DNA from: Pseudomonadota bacterium
GTDB lineage: Bacteria; Pseudomonadota; Gammaproteobacteria; Burkholderiales; SG8-39
DNA length: 64,000 nt
Reading direction: 5' to 3'
NCBI GenBank assembly: GCA_947455195.1
Contig: CANGMI010000002.1
Coordinates: 1 to 64,000 of the forward strand
A program made the position numbers and the translations under genes. A model generated the notes under the pieces. That model ran no database searches, was not told where the DNA came from, and worked only from the letters and a program-made list of their open reading frames with translations. Positions within the stretch are counted from its first letter, which is position 1, and every line of letters starts with the position of its first letter. This document shows, piece after piece, positions 44,301 to 47,252 of the stretch.

Positions 44301-45810
44301 GTCCCAGTGCTGCCGCAGTGCGCGCCGACGAGGTGATCGAGCCAATCTGCGTGACCATGGCGCCGACCAGGCTCGAGGCTGGCAGCGCGCTCGCGCTGTC
44401 GGTGCCCTGGATGAGGTCGGCACCCGCGAGCAGCACGCCCGTGCCGGCGCTGATCTTCGAGGTGGTGGGGTCCACCGTGATGGCGTCGAGCGTATTGGCG
44501 ATGCTGCCCGACTGGGTATCGTAGCCCGCGAGTGCTGCCAGCACCGCACCGTAGCTCTTGGCCGTGGCGCTGCCCGAGCTGAATGTGCTCGTACCCACCA
44601 CGACCACGGCGTCGGTGGTGACGTTGGCAAGCCCGAAAGCCGTCGATACCGACTTGTTGACCGCATCGACCTGAGTGCTCGACGCGGGCGGGATGACAGC
44701 GGTGCTCGAGTCACTGCTGCCGGTGATGACCCGTGCTGCCAGTTCGGTGAGCGGCGTCACGTTGGCCGTGATCGGTGCGCCTGATGCCGCCGAGTAGGTG
44801 ATGACCGATCGTAGCGGACTCCCGAGCGTGACGCTCTGGCCGGTGGCTTCGTTCACGAAGTCGACGCCCGCACCCGAGTTGTCCGATACCTTGATGAGGA
44901 GCGGACCCGAATAGCCGGTTGCGAGGGTCAGGTTGCCCGAGAAGTGCCCCGAACTGTCCGACAGTCCTCCGCCCACGCGCGTGCCGGTCGAGTCGTAGAC
45001 ATCGACCCGCACCGCGGTGATGAAGTTGCCGGCAAAGATCGAGAAGTTCGCCAGAACGCTCACCGTGCTGCCGCTGCCTGCGGTCGATGCCGCCGCAGCA
45101 GCGCCACCCCCCCCACCACCGCCCGCGGCGGCCAGTGCACCGAGGAGGCCGAGGCCGCCCAGGGTGGCGAGGGTGGAACTGATGGTGATGCCCTCCGGAG
45201 GCGGATTGCCAGCGGCCGTGGCGTCGGAGCCGACGGTCGGTGCGGAGACTTCGGGTTTCGCGATGGCGGATGCATTGGCGATCGGCCGTGCGCTACCGGC
45301 CATGGCCGATTCGGTGCCACCCGCACCGTCCCTGACAGCACCGCTGGCAGCAAGGCTGTCCGGGCCGGTCATTGCCCCGGTATCGGCCGTCGGGCGAGTG
45401 TCACCATTTCCGGTGCCCCGCGCGCCATCGGCAACCGCCGAGGCGGAAGGGTCGACGCCGCTGCCTGCGGCGCTGAGTCCACGCATGTCGGCCGCCGCCC
45501 CTGCGCTGACCGGACCGGCCGTGACGAGATTCAGGGTCTGAGGCGCACTGTCATCGGCCTGGCGAAAGAGTGCACCACCGGTGGCATCGCCATCGGCGAA
45601 GGAGATCACGAACTGCGGTTCCATCACGGCGCGGATCGCACCATCGCGAATCACGATGCGGCGCCCGGCTCGAGTGAGGATCACCAGATCGGTATCGACG
45701 ACACGGACCGACTGGATGTCGGTCGAGCGGATGCCCAGGCGCACCGGCGCATAGGCCGAGCCGGGCGCGGTCTTGCCCTGGGTACTCGATGCGTTCGTGT
45801 CGTCGTTCAT
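20302..45810 (-). CDS. 8502-residue giant repetitive adhesin, type I secretion substrate
   Basis: One uninterrupted 25.5-kb frame from the ATG at 45810 (GGAAGAG ribosome site) to TGA at 20304-20302. Residues ~27-95 form a BapA-prefix-like domain (DIQSVRVVDTDLVILTRAG), ~96-208 a low-complexity linker, ~209-246 a hydrophobic Gly/Ala stretch, ~250-345 an Ig-like module (VRVDVYDSTGTRVGGGLSD) and ~345-495 a conserved segment (VTPLTELAARVITG, YGAVLAALAGYDTQSG). Residues ~500-8470 are 7-8-residue repeats (GTNAAGL, SSAQIAAL, PSADIAAL types), with Trp/Tyr/Phe-rich islands at intervals. The last 28 residues (HAQDLAWTTAQKAAM...) match the 624-residue paralogue and may be the secretion signal. I noticed no Cys and no RTX motif. 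Ser/Thr at positions 1-2 of the 8-mers and Gln/Asp at 4 look like helix caps, so an alpha-solenoid is plausible. Estimated mass is roughly 0.8 MDa. Likely a surface adhesin. Confidence 0.9.
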   Translation of the reverse strand: MNDDTNASSTQGKTAPGSAYAPVRLGIRSTDIQSVRVVDTDLVILTRAGRRIVIRDGAIRAVMEPQFVISFADGDATGGALFRQADDSAPQTLNLVTAGPVSAGAAADMRGLSAAGSGVDPSASAVADGARGTGNGDTRPTADTGAMTGPDSLAASGAVRDGAGGTESAMAGSARPIANASAIAKPEVSAPTVGSDATAAGNPPPEGITISSTLATLGGLGLLGALAAAGGGGGGGAAAAASTAGSGSTVSVLANFSIFAGNFITAVRVDVYDSTGTRVGGGLSDSSGHFSGNLTLATGYSGPLLIKVSDNSGAGVDFVNEATGQSVTLGSPLRSVITYSAASGAPITANVTPLTELAARVITGSSDSSTAVIPPASSTQVDAVNKSVSTAFGLANVTTDAVVVVGTSTFSSGSATAKSYGAVLAALAGYDTQSGSIANTLDAITVDPTTSKISAGTGVLLAGADLIQGTDSASALPASSLVGAMVTQIGSITSSARTAAALGPDLSGLSGADLGSLAVSVIRSLSTAQLRTLGASQISTLHNDQTLALTSGQIGALSSTQVAGITPAQLAAMTSAQLAGLGSNAAGLSSAALAWLSSTQSPALGTAAIAALGSTHGAALSASALDAFSTVQIAALSSGALGSLSSSVLASLSTDQLGAIGTGASALTHAQVTALGTSINAFSSVAIAALPTADIALLTSTQIAALSARFAAALDPRAIVALGSGIALLPGADIAALGSDQMAALTTAQIGALGTNAAGLASATIVALGSSIGVLSTTAIASLGSAAVAALGPDQVVALGTRVSIMAGPTLAALGSAGIGALTSSQVAALPATTLSWLDTTQLAALGANAAGLSALDVATLGTRLAALSPLALAQIGASVIGGITAAQIASLGDNLAAFGNEAIAAIPVAALAGLAPEQAAGLPPTVLGALTSTQIGSLTTAAMAGLSSSQIAALGSNAAGLSTAQMTALLAASQSLAALSSTALASLSPADTEILGRNLVSLGTGIATLASSTIAALPPGQFALISATQVAALGTNVAGLGSASLGALGTHITQLSPTAFAALSTDALAGLSGDAVRALGTDAITTLMQRAPGLAGTLASGAIAALASDLVASFSASQIASLGTNAAGLTTADIRALTSRAANLGTRALASLPATDLAALSSDQALAIGTNVSALASTAIASLATEAVAALNSLQVASLPSADFSVLTANQLATLGSNAAGISSADIVALGTRVNALGSLALSLLTPTAIAALSPLQAQSLGTAIGFLATNTLAVLPAALVASLGSEQIAALSPSAAGALGSAQLAALGSNAAGFSRAAISMLGSGIGLLGSGAIAALPSSDIAALSSAQVAALGTNAAGLSGADITALGSSRIAGLSSTALQALPSSAVAALSSAQIATLGTTIAGLSASGAAALPSADVAALSATQVASLPAAAIAQLAATQIAALGTNASGLSATDIALMGTRTAALSTAAVAAITPAAASALSAAQTLAMGTRLAALSSAALASLGIDALGALTTDQIGLLGSNAAGLSATAVNALGTTVAALSTVAVNALSTAAIAQLGTDQVAALGTNLTSLASGNTSILSLVDASTLSSADVAALSPTQVATLNTAQIAGLGSNAAGLSPGDMQALGTAIGVLASAAVASLSSTDIAVLSSAQIATLGTNAAGLNANDITALGTRAGFLGLAAVAALGTPAAAALTAQQIASLGTTIAALGSAQAAALGSAAVAALNAAQIGVLSSSDIAALRTTQIASLGSNAAGLTSADVAAWTSAQVSALTSTGVAALSSSAAAAFSATQASALGTLVAALSAPAIGALGLDAVAALSSSQIAALASNAAGLTPSQIDVLGTAVAALSGTAVGSLSAATLAELSATQGASIAHLGTTALMALGTGIGALSPATLASLPSESVAALSAAQVASFTTDQIAALSSNAAGLSPSVMPALGTGIASLSSAAIAALPWADFAVLSPMQVSLLGTNAAGLSGADIGQMDTRVASLGLAAVANLGSGAVSALSSDQISALGTNLAGLAPASIALIDPSRLAALSADQVGALPSADFAAISGAQIAALATAAAGLGSAAISAMGSGQVGALSTTSISVLGTAAASALSGAQALALGTSIGALSSSALGALNLAAAGSLTAAQVSSLGTNAAGLNSLEVNALGLRVGNLTPSALGSLTSQAATQLTNAQIASLGSNLVTLSSAGISGLSTSTFAVMNPAQVGLLGSNAAGLSGTDLVALGSNVAALTSAALGSVGTGVIGALPGSVLSQMGTNAAGLSGAALTAVGSNATFLGSVAIGALSTDAIGALAPVMDTLTSGAAGFTAAAIAALGSSAGQLSAPGVQALTTTAVAALSPSAIAGLSAAAIAALSTDQFSHLAPAQLAALGTNAAALTTADMAAFGWGAAGNLTSLAIASLSTADIAALPIPQVATLGSGAAGLSSADIAVLGSGQLAALGSAAVAALPAADLAAMSSSQLGALTGTAGLGSAGLAALGTRVTQLSPVGVSNLGATGIALLGTTASLLASSQVAALTSDEASALATDTLALLGSTVTVLTGPAIAALGSNVSGLTTAQIALLGSDTVGALTTTEVANLASAQIAALGSNAAGLSSLALGALNTAQIAALGNTALGSLGTAASGFTASTMPALGTRIGLLGSSALASLPSLDFTVLTTAQVAALGTNAVGLGTADIAALSLNVSALGSVALGALGTTTATLSSAQIGALTPAAVGGLGSAGLAALGSGVANLSSAALGVLTTTALANLGTEQIAALGSNAAGLGTAAITVLGTGIGALSSSALAALSSAAVTQLSLAQLSALGSNASLLSVAGAAGLTTTQIALLGTVIDTFTPAQLAALPSADIGALSTAQLAGLSTTQIAGLGSSATAGFSSTQIATLSTAAQAAFSSAGIAGLSAASIGALSPTALAAWQSAQVSGLGANANGLGSTQVQALGTAAIAGLNATAIGWISAAGYSGLTTAQAVSFSTYQASKFAYPFGMGASPASVVALGTNVSLLGAQTIQYLPTATIAALTTAQIASLGANASLLGTNGNTGQIPALGSNVVYLGTTAIGSLATNSVGLFSSFQIAAMSSSQTAAFTTAQLAGLGTGAAGLTSADIVALSSLQIAALPTTAVASLGSAAVGALTTGELAALSTTQIAALASGAAGLTSADLAALSTAQVAALSTTALANLGSGAAGLSPTVMSALGTNIGALGSAALAALQSADFSVLSTAQVATLGSNAAGLTTADINALSLNASALGSAALAALSTAAASALSSAQIASLSSTATPGLGSADVIALGTGIANFTSAALGALTTGVVTALGTAQIAALGANAAGLGSAAITALGNNVSALSTTGLGALSSVAVGQLSAAQLTAIGTGITSLSAAGVGGLTTTQVTLLGSVIDTFTPAQLAALPSADIAALSSAQVAGLGSAQVAGLGANTAGLSSAQIGALSTAAQAAFSAAGLGGLSSTAIAAISTNAVAAWQSAQWAGIYTLGIQGITAAQTAVIGTATLASISPGVERWMSPAAMAAMTTAQVAALTSAQISGQGLSFASISPAATVALGSSFAFVNSYPLNFFPTANIAALTTAQVATMGTNALGLGTAQMVALGTNVSALSTAAIPYLSTADIAALSSTQAAVLGSATVGAMSTAQVSSFSSSALAALGTAAVQGITSDQLAVLGGQLSSTQVQALSTAMLASLTTTNIAAVLPYFTTAEVAALQTAEINLAGLAAFTPTQAAAITTAYFAQASATGTLSAISSAQLATLGSAQIAALGTNISGIPTAVLGGGLGSNASFLSTTAVANLSSTQLNALSTTAFTALDSNSIRAIPTSLVATLPTADLAALTAVQAPGLTSAQLVAIGTGTSIFSTAVAASLSSAQVAALSTAQITGFSSAQLAALASVSTAAGAGITSAHLAALGTAVSLLGTAAFATLASDAVASLTNGQLIGLGTARIAAIANTAGLSVGQVAFLDTAIDLMSSTAIANLPSADVAVFSTAQVAALASNAAGLTAADITALGSNATLLGSSALASLSGNAIAALGTSTLLTGALSSLTSTQIASLSSAQVAGLGSSIASLSSTQLGALTSTQGQALSTDQITALGTQIGGLSSAAVAGLGSADLAALSPAQLAALGTDALGLGATQITTLGTTIASLSTLAVASLSSTAVAALSTAQVAALGTGAAGFTSTQVGAFTTAQTTALGTTALAALGTGAAGFTTAQISLLGTRVAALSTAAIAALPSADVLAFSTAQVASLGSAVSGISTSALASFGSAQDVALGTSVAFLGTGQVAALTTAWSVFTTSQWAAFSTTQLANAIPIYLGQQVSPAVAALLGTNVALLPSYAYRYIFSPTIAAFTSDQILALSTAEIGVLYNGAPGLTTDQMALLGTRIGLMQAAALGYLSTAVMASLTSAQIAAIGTPASGFTSAQIAALGTAIGALGTAAIAALSAAVVGNLTSAQIGVLPAADIGTLSTAQLAQLGNNAAGLTSAGIGSIGTKVSALSSTALAALPANDTAALSTAQVSALGTGISMLSAVGISGLDSSTVAVLTTAQVAALGSNAVGLSSDAITALGSTQLAALSTAGVAGLGTNVAGLSTAGVVALGTAISALSPGAIAALPSADLAALSTTQVAALGSAFAASLSSSQVAQLSTAQIAAMGSAAIGALSTSVIANLPGADIAALSTAAIGALGTAQIAALLPSTFALLSPAGGGSSQLFALSSVQLGAVSTAQITALSTAQLPTINWGNLAGLPTADIVALGSNFNYLSTYSWVGLTSTQVGALTTSQLANIRASGVNGLWNISLLNADQFAALGSNLGLLHANGVKVLTTAQWAMLTSDEVALINNASLVTAWSGLGTNTVYLNTTAIASMTTGSISTFTTANMAGLGTNAVGLTSAQMAALSTAQFNALGTTALSALGTGAAGFTTTELAMLGTQLGSLNTTALSALPSYGIAALGTAQVLSLGSAGLAALGTNAAGLSTAGITALDTSVGYLRSAALVALPSADVAALTSGQIASLGTTVAGIPSSWLASLSTSQQAALSTTALNALGSAAAGISAAVLPIFGTAIASLNSAGIAALASSSLALFSTAQIAALGTNAAGLSAADINATDTRIGALGASGAAALGSAAGSALSSAQLAALGTTLGSLSTAASGALATAVAGALSSAQIAVLPAADLAAMSTSQISAIGTAAAGLTSADLAALSNTQVQALGTAALAAFGSSGASGVSTAQIQALSTAQIGALGSAALAGLSSTAVAALSSAQVAQLGSNAAGLGANAAGFTTAAMSALGTLAISNLATNAVNVLSSSQVSTLGTNLGSLTSAAIGAISLGGIAGVNTAAQVASLGSNAAGLTTADISALGTLVASLSSSALAALPGADTAVLGAGQLSAMGTTLSLLGSAGIAGLSSSTVSAFTTAQMAALGSNAAGLSSGEIAAFTTAQLAAMTTTGIAGLNGNLVGLGTAGAVALGTTIGFLSSGAAASLSTVNLSTLGTAQLAAFGTGLAAGLSSDQVSALSTAQIGALGSTALDALSTSVIANLPGADIAAISTANLATLSSAQISAISPANFALLSTAQVGALTTAQWAAVGSSQMASLGTAQLSAISTTSFSALPLADITAIGTGINYLSTNANALMFFTAAQTAALSTSQLANLSTARIPKLYYLSGLGSDQLAALGTNVAYLQVQGIANLSTAQMAMLSTTQIAVLPGGSYPSGWAGLGTNTAYLSTGAMAAMGVTAVNAFSTANAAGFGTNFVGLTSASIAAFSTPLIAALNSTSLSSLGTNAAGLTTADIAVLGTRLGYLNTMALAALPSYGIATLGTAQLLALGSTGLGALGTNAAALSTDSIGALDTNVSYLRSAALIALPTPDVAMLTTSQIASFGTNLAGITSNWIASLSSTQQVALSTSALNTLGSAAGGLSATVLPMFGTALGSLNSAGIAALASTSLALFSTDQIAALGTNAAGLTANDVTAVDTRISALSTTGLAALTSAASAALSTAQMAALGTLVGSLSSAGAAGLSTTAVAALSSAQIAALPAADLAAMSTAQLAQIGSSALGFTSADLAAFSTAQIQAFTTAAIANLASTATPGLSMTQAQALTTTQVGALGSAGIAGLSSITLGALSTAQVAQLGSNTVGITTANAGGLTTAELAAFTTTAVANLSSAAATGLSSAQVAALGTNLSALPSADIAALTLAGFGGVTSTAQVASLGTNAAGLTTADISALGTLVTSLTSTALANLPAADAASFSAGQLSALGTQLGLLGSAGLAGLASATVTGFTTAQMAALGSNTAGLTSAEVAALGTAQVVAMTSAGLGGLGSGAAGLTTAQLTALGTKAGSIGSAGLALLPTADITALTTAQLAALGTNAVGLTSSEIALFSTAQFAALPAAALNALSSDVMNNLPTADLAAIPAATVAELGSARIAALAASNFALLGTAQLAALGSAQLAAVTTDQITALSSTQLGALSSTAIAGLPTSDISALGSNFNALAAWNNLTSTQLGALTTTQIAALATNKIGGVLGTLGALSSAQIVALGTNVGLLSWQAMQGFTQAQWSALTTSQIAALGFWNVVYANGAYAATALGTNTVYLSTSALSAFNVVVGAINIGSFSASNWAGIGTSAVALTSTAVAAIATSSLNYLTDTAVAALGTGALGLTSADIAVLGTRMSLLNATAQSVLPSYGVAALSTTQIAALDSTRLAAMGSNTAGLTTGDIVALGTNVGYLTSAGLTGLSSSAIATLSTAQVAALGSNVAGISSAWVASLSTAAQTALSTTAIALMGSAAGGLSATTLPALGTSIAVLNSAGIAALASTSLALFSTDQIAALGTNAAGLTANDVTAVDTRIGALSTKGLAALTSAASAALSTAQMAALGTLVGSLSSAGATGLSTAAVAALSSAQIAALPAADLAAMSTALIGAIGSAAAGLTSAEGAALSTAQVQALSTAALANLSSIGAAGLGSAQAQALSTTQVAALGTAALGGLGTAALAALSTAQVAQLGTNATGLTSSNITGLTTVDAAALTTTAVSALSTGAISALSSAQVLALGTKIGTVSSAGIAAISLAGIVGLNTTAQVASLGSNAAGLTTADISTLGTLVASLTSTALAALPSADTANFSAGQLSALGTSTALLGSAGLAGLASASVTAFSTAQMAALGSNAAGLTSADVAGLSTSQLNALSTTALGALGTGAAGFTTVQLAALGTKVGSISSAAIAALPTTDLASLTTAQWNALGSNAAGLTTDDISAATSSQIAALSTAAIGALGSASVSVLTVSQLAGLSTAKVAAIGSNAAGLSAAQIGAMSTAQEAALSSSALGALGTTTLASLSTAALSSLNGSAFGAVSTTQLAALGTLAGSLTTQQLNGLTAAQWAGFTTDQIASFTTTQVSQALNAVNAQGVTTAQIVALGSNVGVLGSAAISNLPSADFAALTIAQVATFSSAGAINGNAVTALGTNLGYLNTGTLAVLNASAASVISTVQAPLLGTAISALSSVALGGLSTAAVATLTTLELNTLGSAAAGLSSAQIAAIGTNLGSLGTAAVAALGTAQTASIGSNASTLTSAQIAAMSSAAFAAFTSTAVGAFSTSVVANLPSADVATLNATMMGALGSAQVSALSTDTIRLLSPLQIGWLQVASQVTALSTDQITAMTTAQLASISANILGGLPSADLAALGSNFNALSQNWLLLNATQVSALTTTQLASISMTKLGFVQKLSLLSADQLAALGTNVAFLGTTAVSSLTSSQMAALSTTQVAAFGTGFYSASAMAGLGTNSVYLSPTAIAANSSMNSASTTNLASLGTNAVGLTSAQIAAFNTAQIAALNPTALTSISTAAAGFTTAQLTALGTSIGTLGSGALGALPTTDLAALNSTQMAGLASASLQGLSTSSLATFSTTQLAALGTNAAGLTSAQAAALGTNLSVLSSTALGSLPAADMAALSTTQIAALSSTTKALTSSQIAALGTSQFAAFGSSAFSGLTTDVIASLPAADLAAITTTEAAGITTAQVAALGTNIALLNQTATGTANPMNRLGSAVIAALSTDQLAALTSVELGAIGTGSAGLGTAQIAALGTRIALAGLNAGQGVRFFYYLGTGVTALSTEQIAALGSTQVGDLYPSSGLSSAQIAALGTGVSWLASNSIANLATDVVATLSTAQVASLGTTAAGFQTWHLTALGSNLSALGTTAISALRTTALTANTTSITSTFGTNAAGLTTSEVALLSTAAVSGLNSTAIAAMPSADILALSSTQLAALGSGAAGLSTAEIVALGTGVDLFSTAAIAALGTADVSVISSNVLAALPTADVAALGSNAVALNASQIAGLGSAAGYLGANSLATFGTAQVAAISSAAVSLLGSDALAALSTADIASLSLNQVMALGSNAAGLTTAQAASLSSLDVAVLSNPALAAFGSGAISALSTDGLHALSASQLGALGTNAAGLTPSEVLAFSPTQIAALSTLAMASLATATIAALPTADIASISTTQLNAMSHAQDLAWTTAQKAAMSSAQLAVLH
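22798..31527 (-). repeat. ~2.6-kb super-repeats inside the giant adhesin gene
   Basis: Two landmark motifs recur in frame. An NFN/NYL-type motif occurs at 31519, 28942, 26359 and 22798 (steps of 2577, 2583 and 3561 bp). A PSYG motif occurs at 30958, 28375 and 25774 (2583 and 2601 bp). Bases 25081-25420 match 27682-28021 almost exactly, at the same 2601-bp offset. Each super-repeat of ~859-867 codons holds the same order of Trp/Tyr-rich islands and short repeats. The last interval is longer, as if material had been inserted. Confidence 0.8.
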
Positions 45811-45936
45811 GAGACTCTTCCCGATGCCTGCTGAGTGATACCCGATGCCTGATGCTCGTTGGCAGGCGCCCGCCCTGTCCCGCCGATCTCACAACGGCCA
45901 GCCACGAGGGAACTGAAGCCGTCGTTACGCCCGTCT

Positions 45937-45950
45937 GTGACTTAGTTCAC
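45937..45950. promoter_or_regulatory. Crp-like palindrome upstream of the giant adhesin gene
   Basis: TGTGA-CTTAGT-TCACG, the best match in the window to the TGTGA-N6-TCACA consensus, lies 127 bp before the ATG at 45810. It sits in the 414-bp gap 45811-46224 between the divergent adhesin and hydrolase genes. The rest of that gap is GC-rich and shows no gene I can support. Confidence 0.6.
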
Positions 45951-46170
45951 GCAGGTGTCGCGTGCCGGGGGGCTCAGGGAATTTGAGGAGCTTTGGGGCG
46001 AGCGCGCCGGGCCCACGGTCGCGCTGCGCCGCAAGTCCGCATCGCCCGGCATTCTGGGAAGATCGGGTTGCGCCGTCGCGTGCTTTGCGGGTCTTGTCGT
46101 GGCGTAGTGCGCGCGCCTTCGCGCTGATCGGTGCTCGCCTGTGGAAAAGTGCTCGGCGGGCGCAGGCCCT

Positions 46171-46179
46171 TGTCATAAT
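46171..46179 (+). promoter_or_regulatory. Possible extended -10 promoter of the hydrolase gene
   Basis: TGTCATAAT is an extended -10 element (TGN plus CATAAT) 46 bp before the hydrolase start at 46225. I see no convincing -35 hexamer at 16-18 bp, which extended -10 promoters can do without. Confidence 0.35.
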
Positions 46180-46224
46180 GGTGACTGTCAGGCGGGGGAC
46201 GTCCCCGGGCAGAGGATGAGACGG

Positions 46225-47133
46225 ATGAATGAACAGTCAGTGAGCTTCGAGTCGGCCGGCCTGCGCCTTGCCGGCATCGTGCGGGTGCCCGAGGGGCTTG
46301 CCCCCGGAGAGCGCCGACCCGCGATGATCGTGCTGCACGGCTTTGGCAGCACCAAGGAGGCAAGCAACGTCCTCGGGCCGTGCGCGGTCCTCGAGTCGCT
46401 CGGTTATGTGACGATGCGGTTCGACATGCAGGGCTGCGGCGCGAGCGAGGGCGAGCGCGGCAATCTCATCTGCCTTCAGCAGGTGCAGAACACGAGCGAC
46501 GCGCTCACCTTCCTCGATGCTCATCCGGCGGTGCAGCCCGGACGAGTCGGGCTCATCGGGTCGAGTTTCGGTGCGGCGGTGGCGGTCTATACGGCCGCAG
46601 TCGATGAACGGGTTGCCGGCATCATCTCCTCGGGCGGCTGGGGGCATGGCGAGCGCAAGTTCCGCGGTCAGCATCCGGGTGAGGAGGCGTGGGCGCGGTT
46701 CATGGCCATGCTCGAGGCAGGGCGCCGGCATCGCGCCGAAACCGGCCGCTCGCTGATGGTGCCGCGCCTGGAGATCGTTCCGTTGCCGCCCGGGCTGCGC
46801 CGGCAGATCGTCGACGGATCGCTCGATGAATTCACGGCCGAAACGGCACAGAGCATGTTCGACTTCAAGGCCGAAGAGGTCGTGCACCGCATCGCACCGC
46901 GCCCCCTGCTGCTTCTGCACAGTTCGGTCGATTCGGTGACGCCCACCGAGCAGTCGATCGAAATGTTCAAGCGCGCTGGCCGGCCCGCCGATCTGCACCT
47001 CTTTGGCGAGACCGATCACTTCATGCTGGCCGAGGGCAATACGCGCGTCTGGAATGTCGTTCGCGACTGGCTCGACCGGTTTCTGCCGCTGCAGCCGCGC
47101 GCTGTGGCGACCGGCGGCGAGGGCGCTCACTGA
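46225..47133 (+). CDS. Alpha/beta hydrolase
   Basis: A 302-residue serine hydrolase without signal peptide. The oxyanion-hole region VLHGFGSTKEAS, the nucleophile elbow IGSSFGAA (Ser), the acid in LLHSSVDSVTP and the His in GETDHFMLAEG form a complete catalytic triad. The family is the S9/BAAT-like or acyl-esterase type with a cap (~150-230); substrate unknown. The ATG at 46225 follows GAGG by nine bases; an in-frame ATG at 46216 is the alternative. It is divergent from the giant adhesin and convergent with chrA. Its stop codon lies inside the first unit of a 16-bp tandem repeat. Confidence 0.82.
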   Translation: MNEQSVSFESAGLRLAGIVRVPEGLAPGERRPAMIVLHGFGSTKEASNVLGPCAVLESLGYVTMRFDMQGCGASEGERGNLICLQQVQNTSDALTFLDAHPAVQPGRVGLIGSSFGAAVAVYTAAVDERVAGIISSGGWGHGERKFRGQHPGEEAWARFMAMLEAGRRHRAETGRSLMVPRLEIVPLPPGLRRQIVDGSLDEFTAETAQSMFDFKAEEVVHRIAPRPLLLLHSSVDSVTPTEQSIEMFKRAGRPADLHLFGETDHFMLAEGNTRVWNVVRDWLDRFLPLQPRAVATGGEGAH

Positions 47134-47252
47134 CAAGGGCGTTGACTGGCGAAGACGGTCACTGGCGAGGACAGTCGATCGCCGGAACGCTCACTGGCCA
47201 GGGCGCTCACTGTCAAGGAGGCTCACTGGCCGGGACGCTCGATGGCACCTCA
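47125..47252. repeat. Eight-unit 16-bp tandem repeat between the hydrolase and chrA genes
   Basis: Eight consecutive 16-bp units in exact register, with consensus close to GCTCACTGGCCAGGGC. The most alike are 47189-47204, 47205-47220 and 47221-47236; the unit at 47173 is the most diverged. The first unit contains the hydrolase stop codon (47131-47133) and the last ends with the chrA stop (47250-47252). The array fills the whole 116-bp convergent intergenic space. Confidence 0.85.

Noticed and set aside
20302-45810. RTX, pentapeptide-repeat or CRISPR explanation for the repeats
   Set aside because: No GGxGxDxxx nonapeptides, no A(D/N)LxX five-residue period, and the DNA repeats are contiguous coding units without unique spacers.
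45951-46170. Small genes in the gap between the giant adhesin and the hydrolase
   Set aside because: Open frames there have no ribosome site, no recognisable domain and Arg/Ala-rich compositions typical of GC-rich noncoding sequence.
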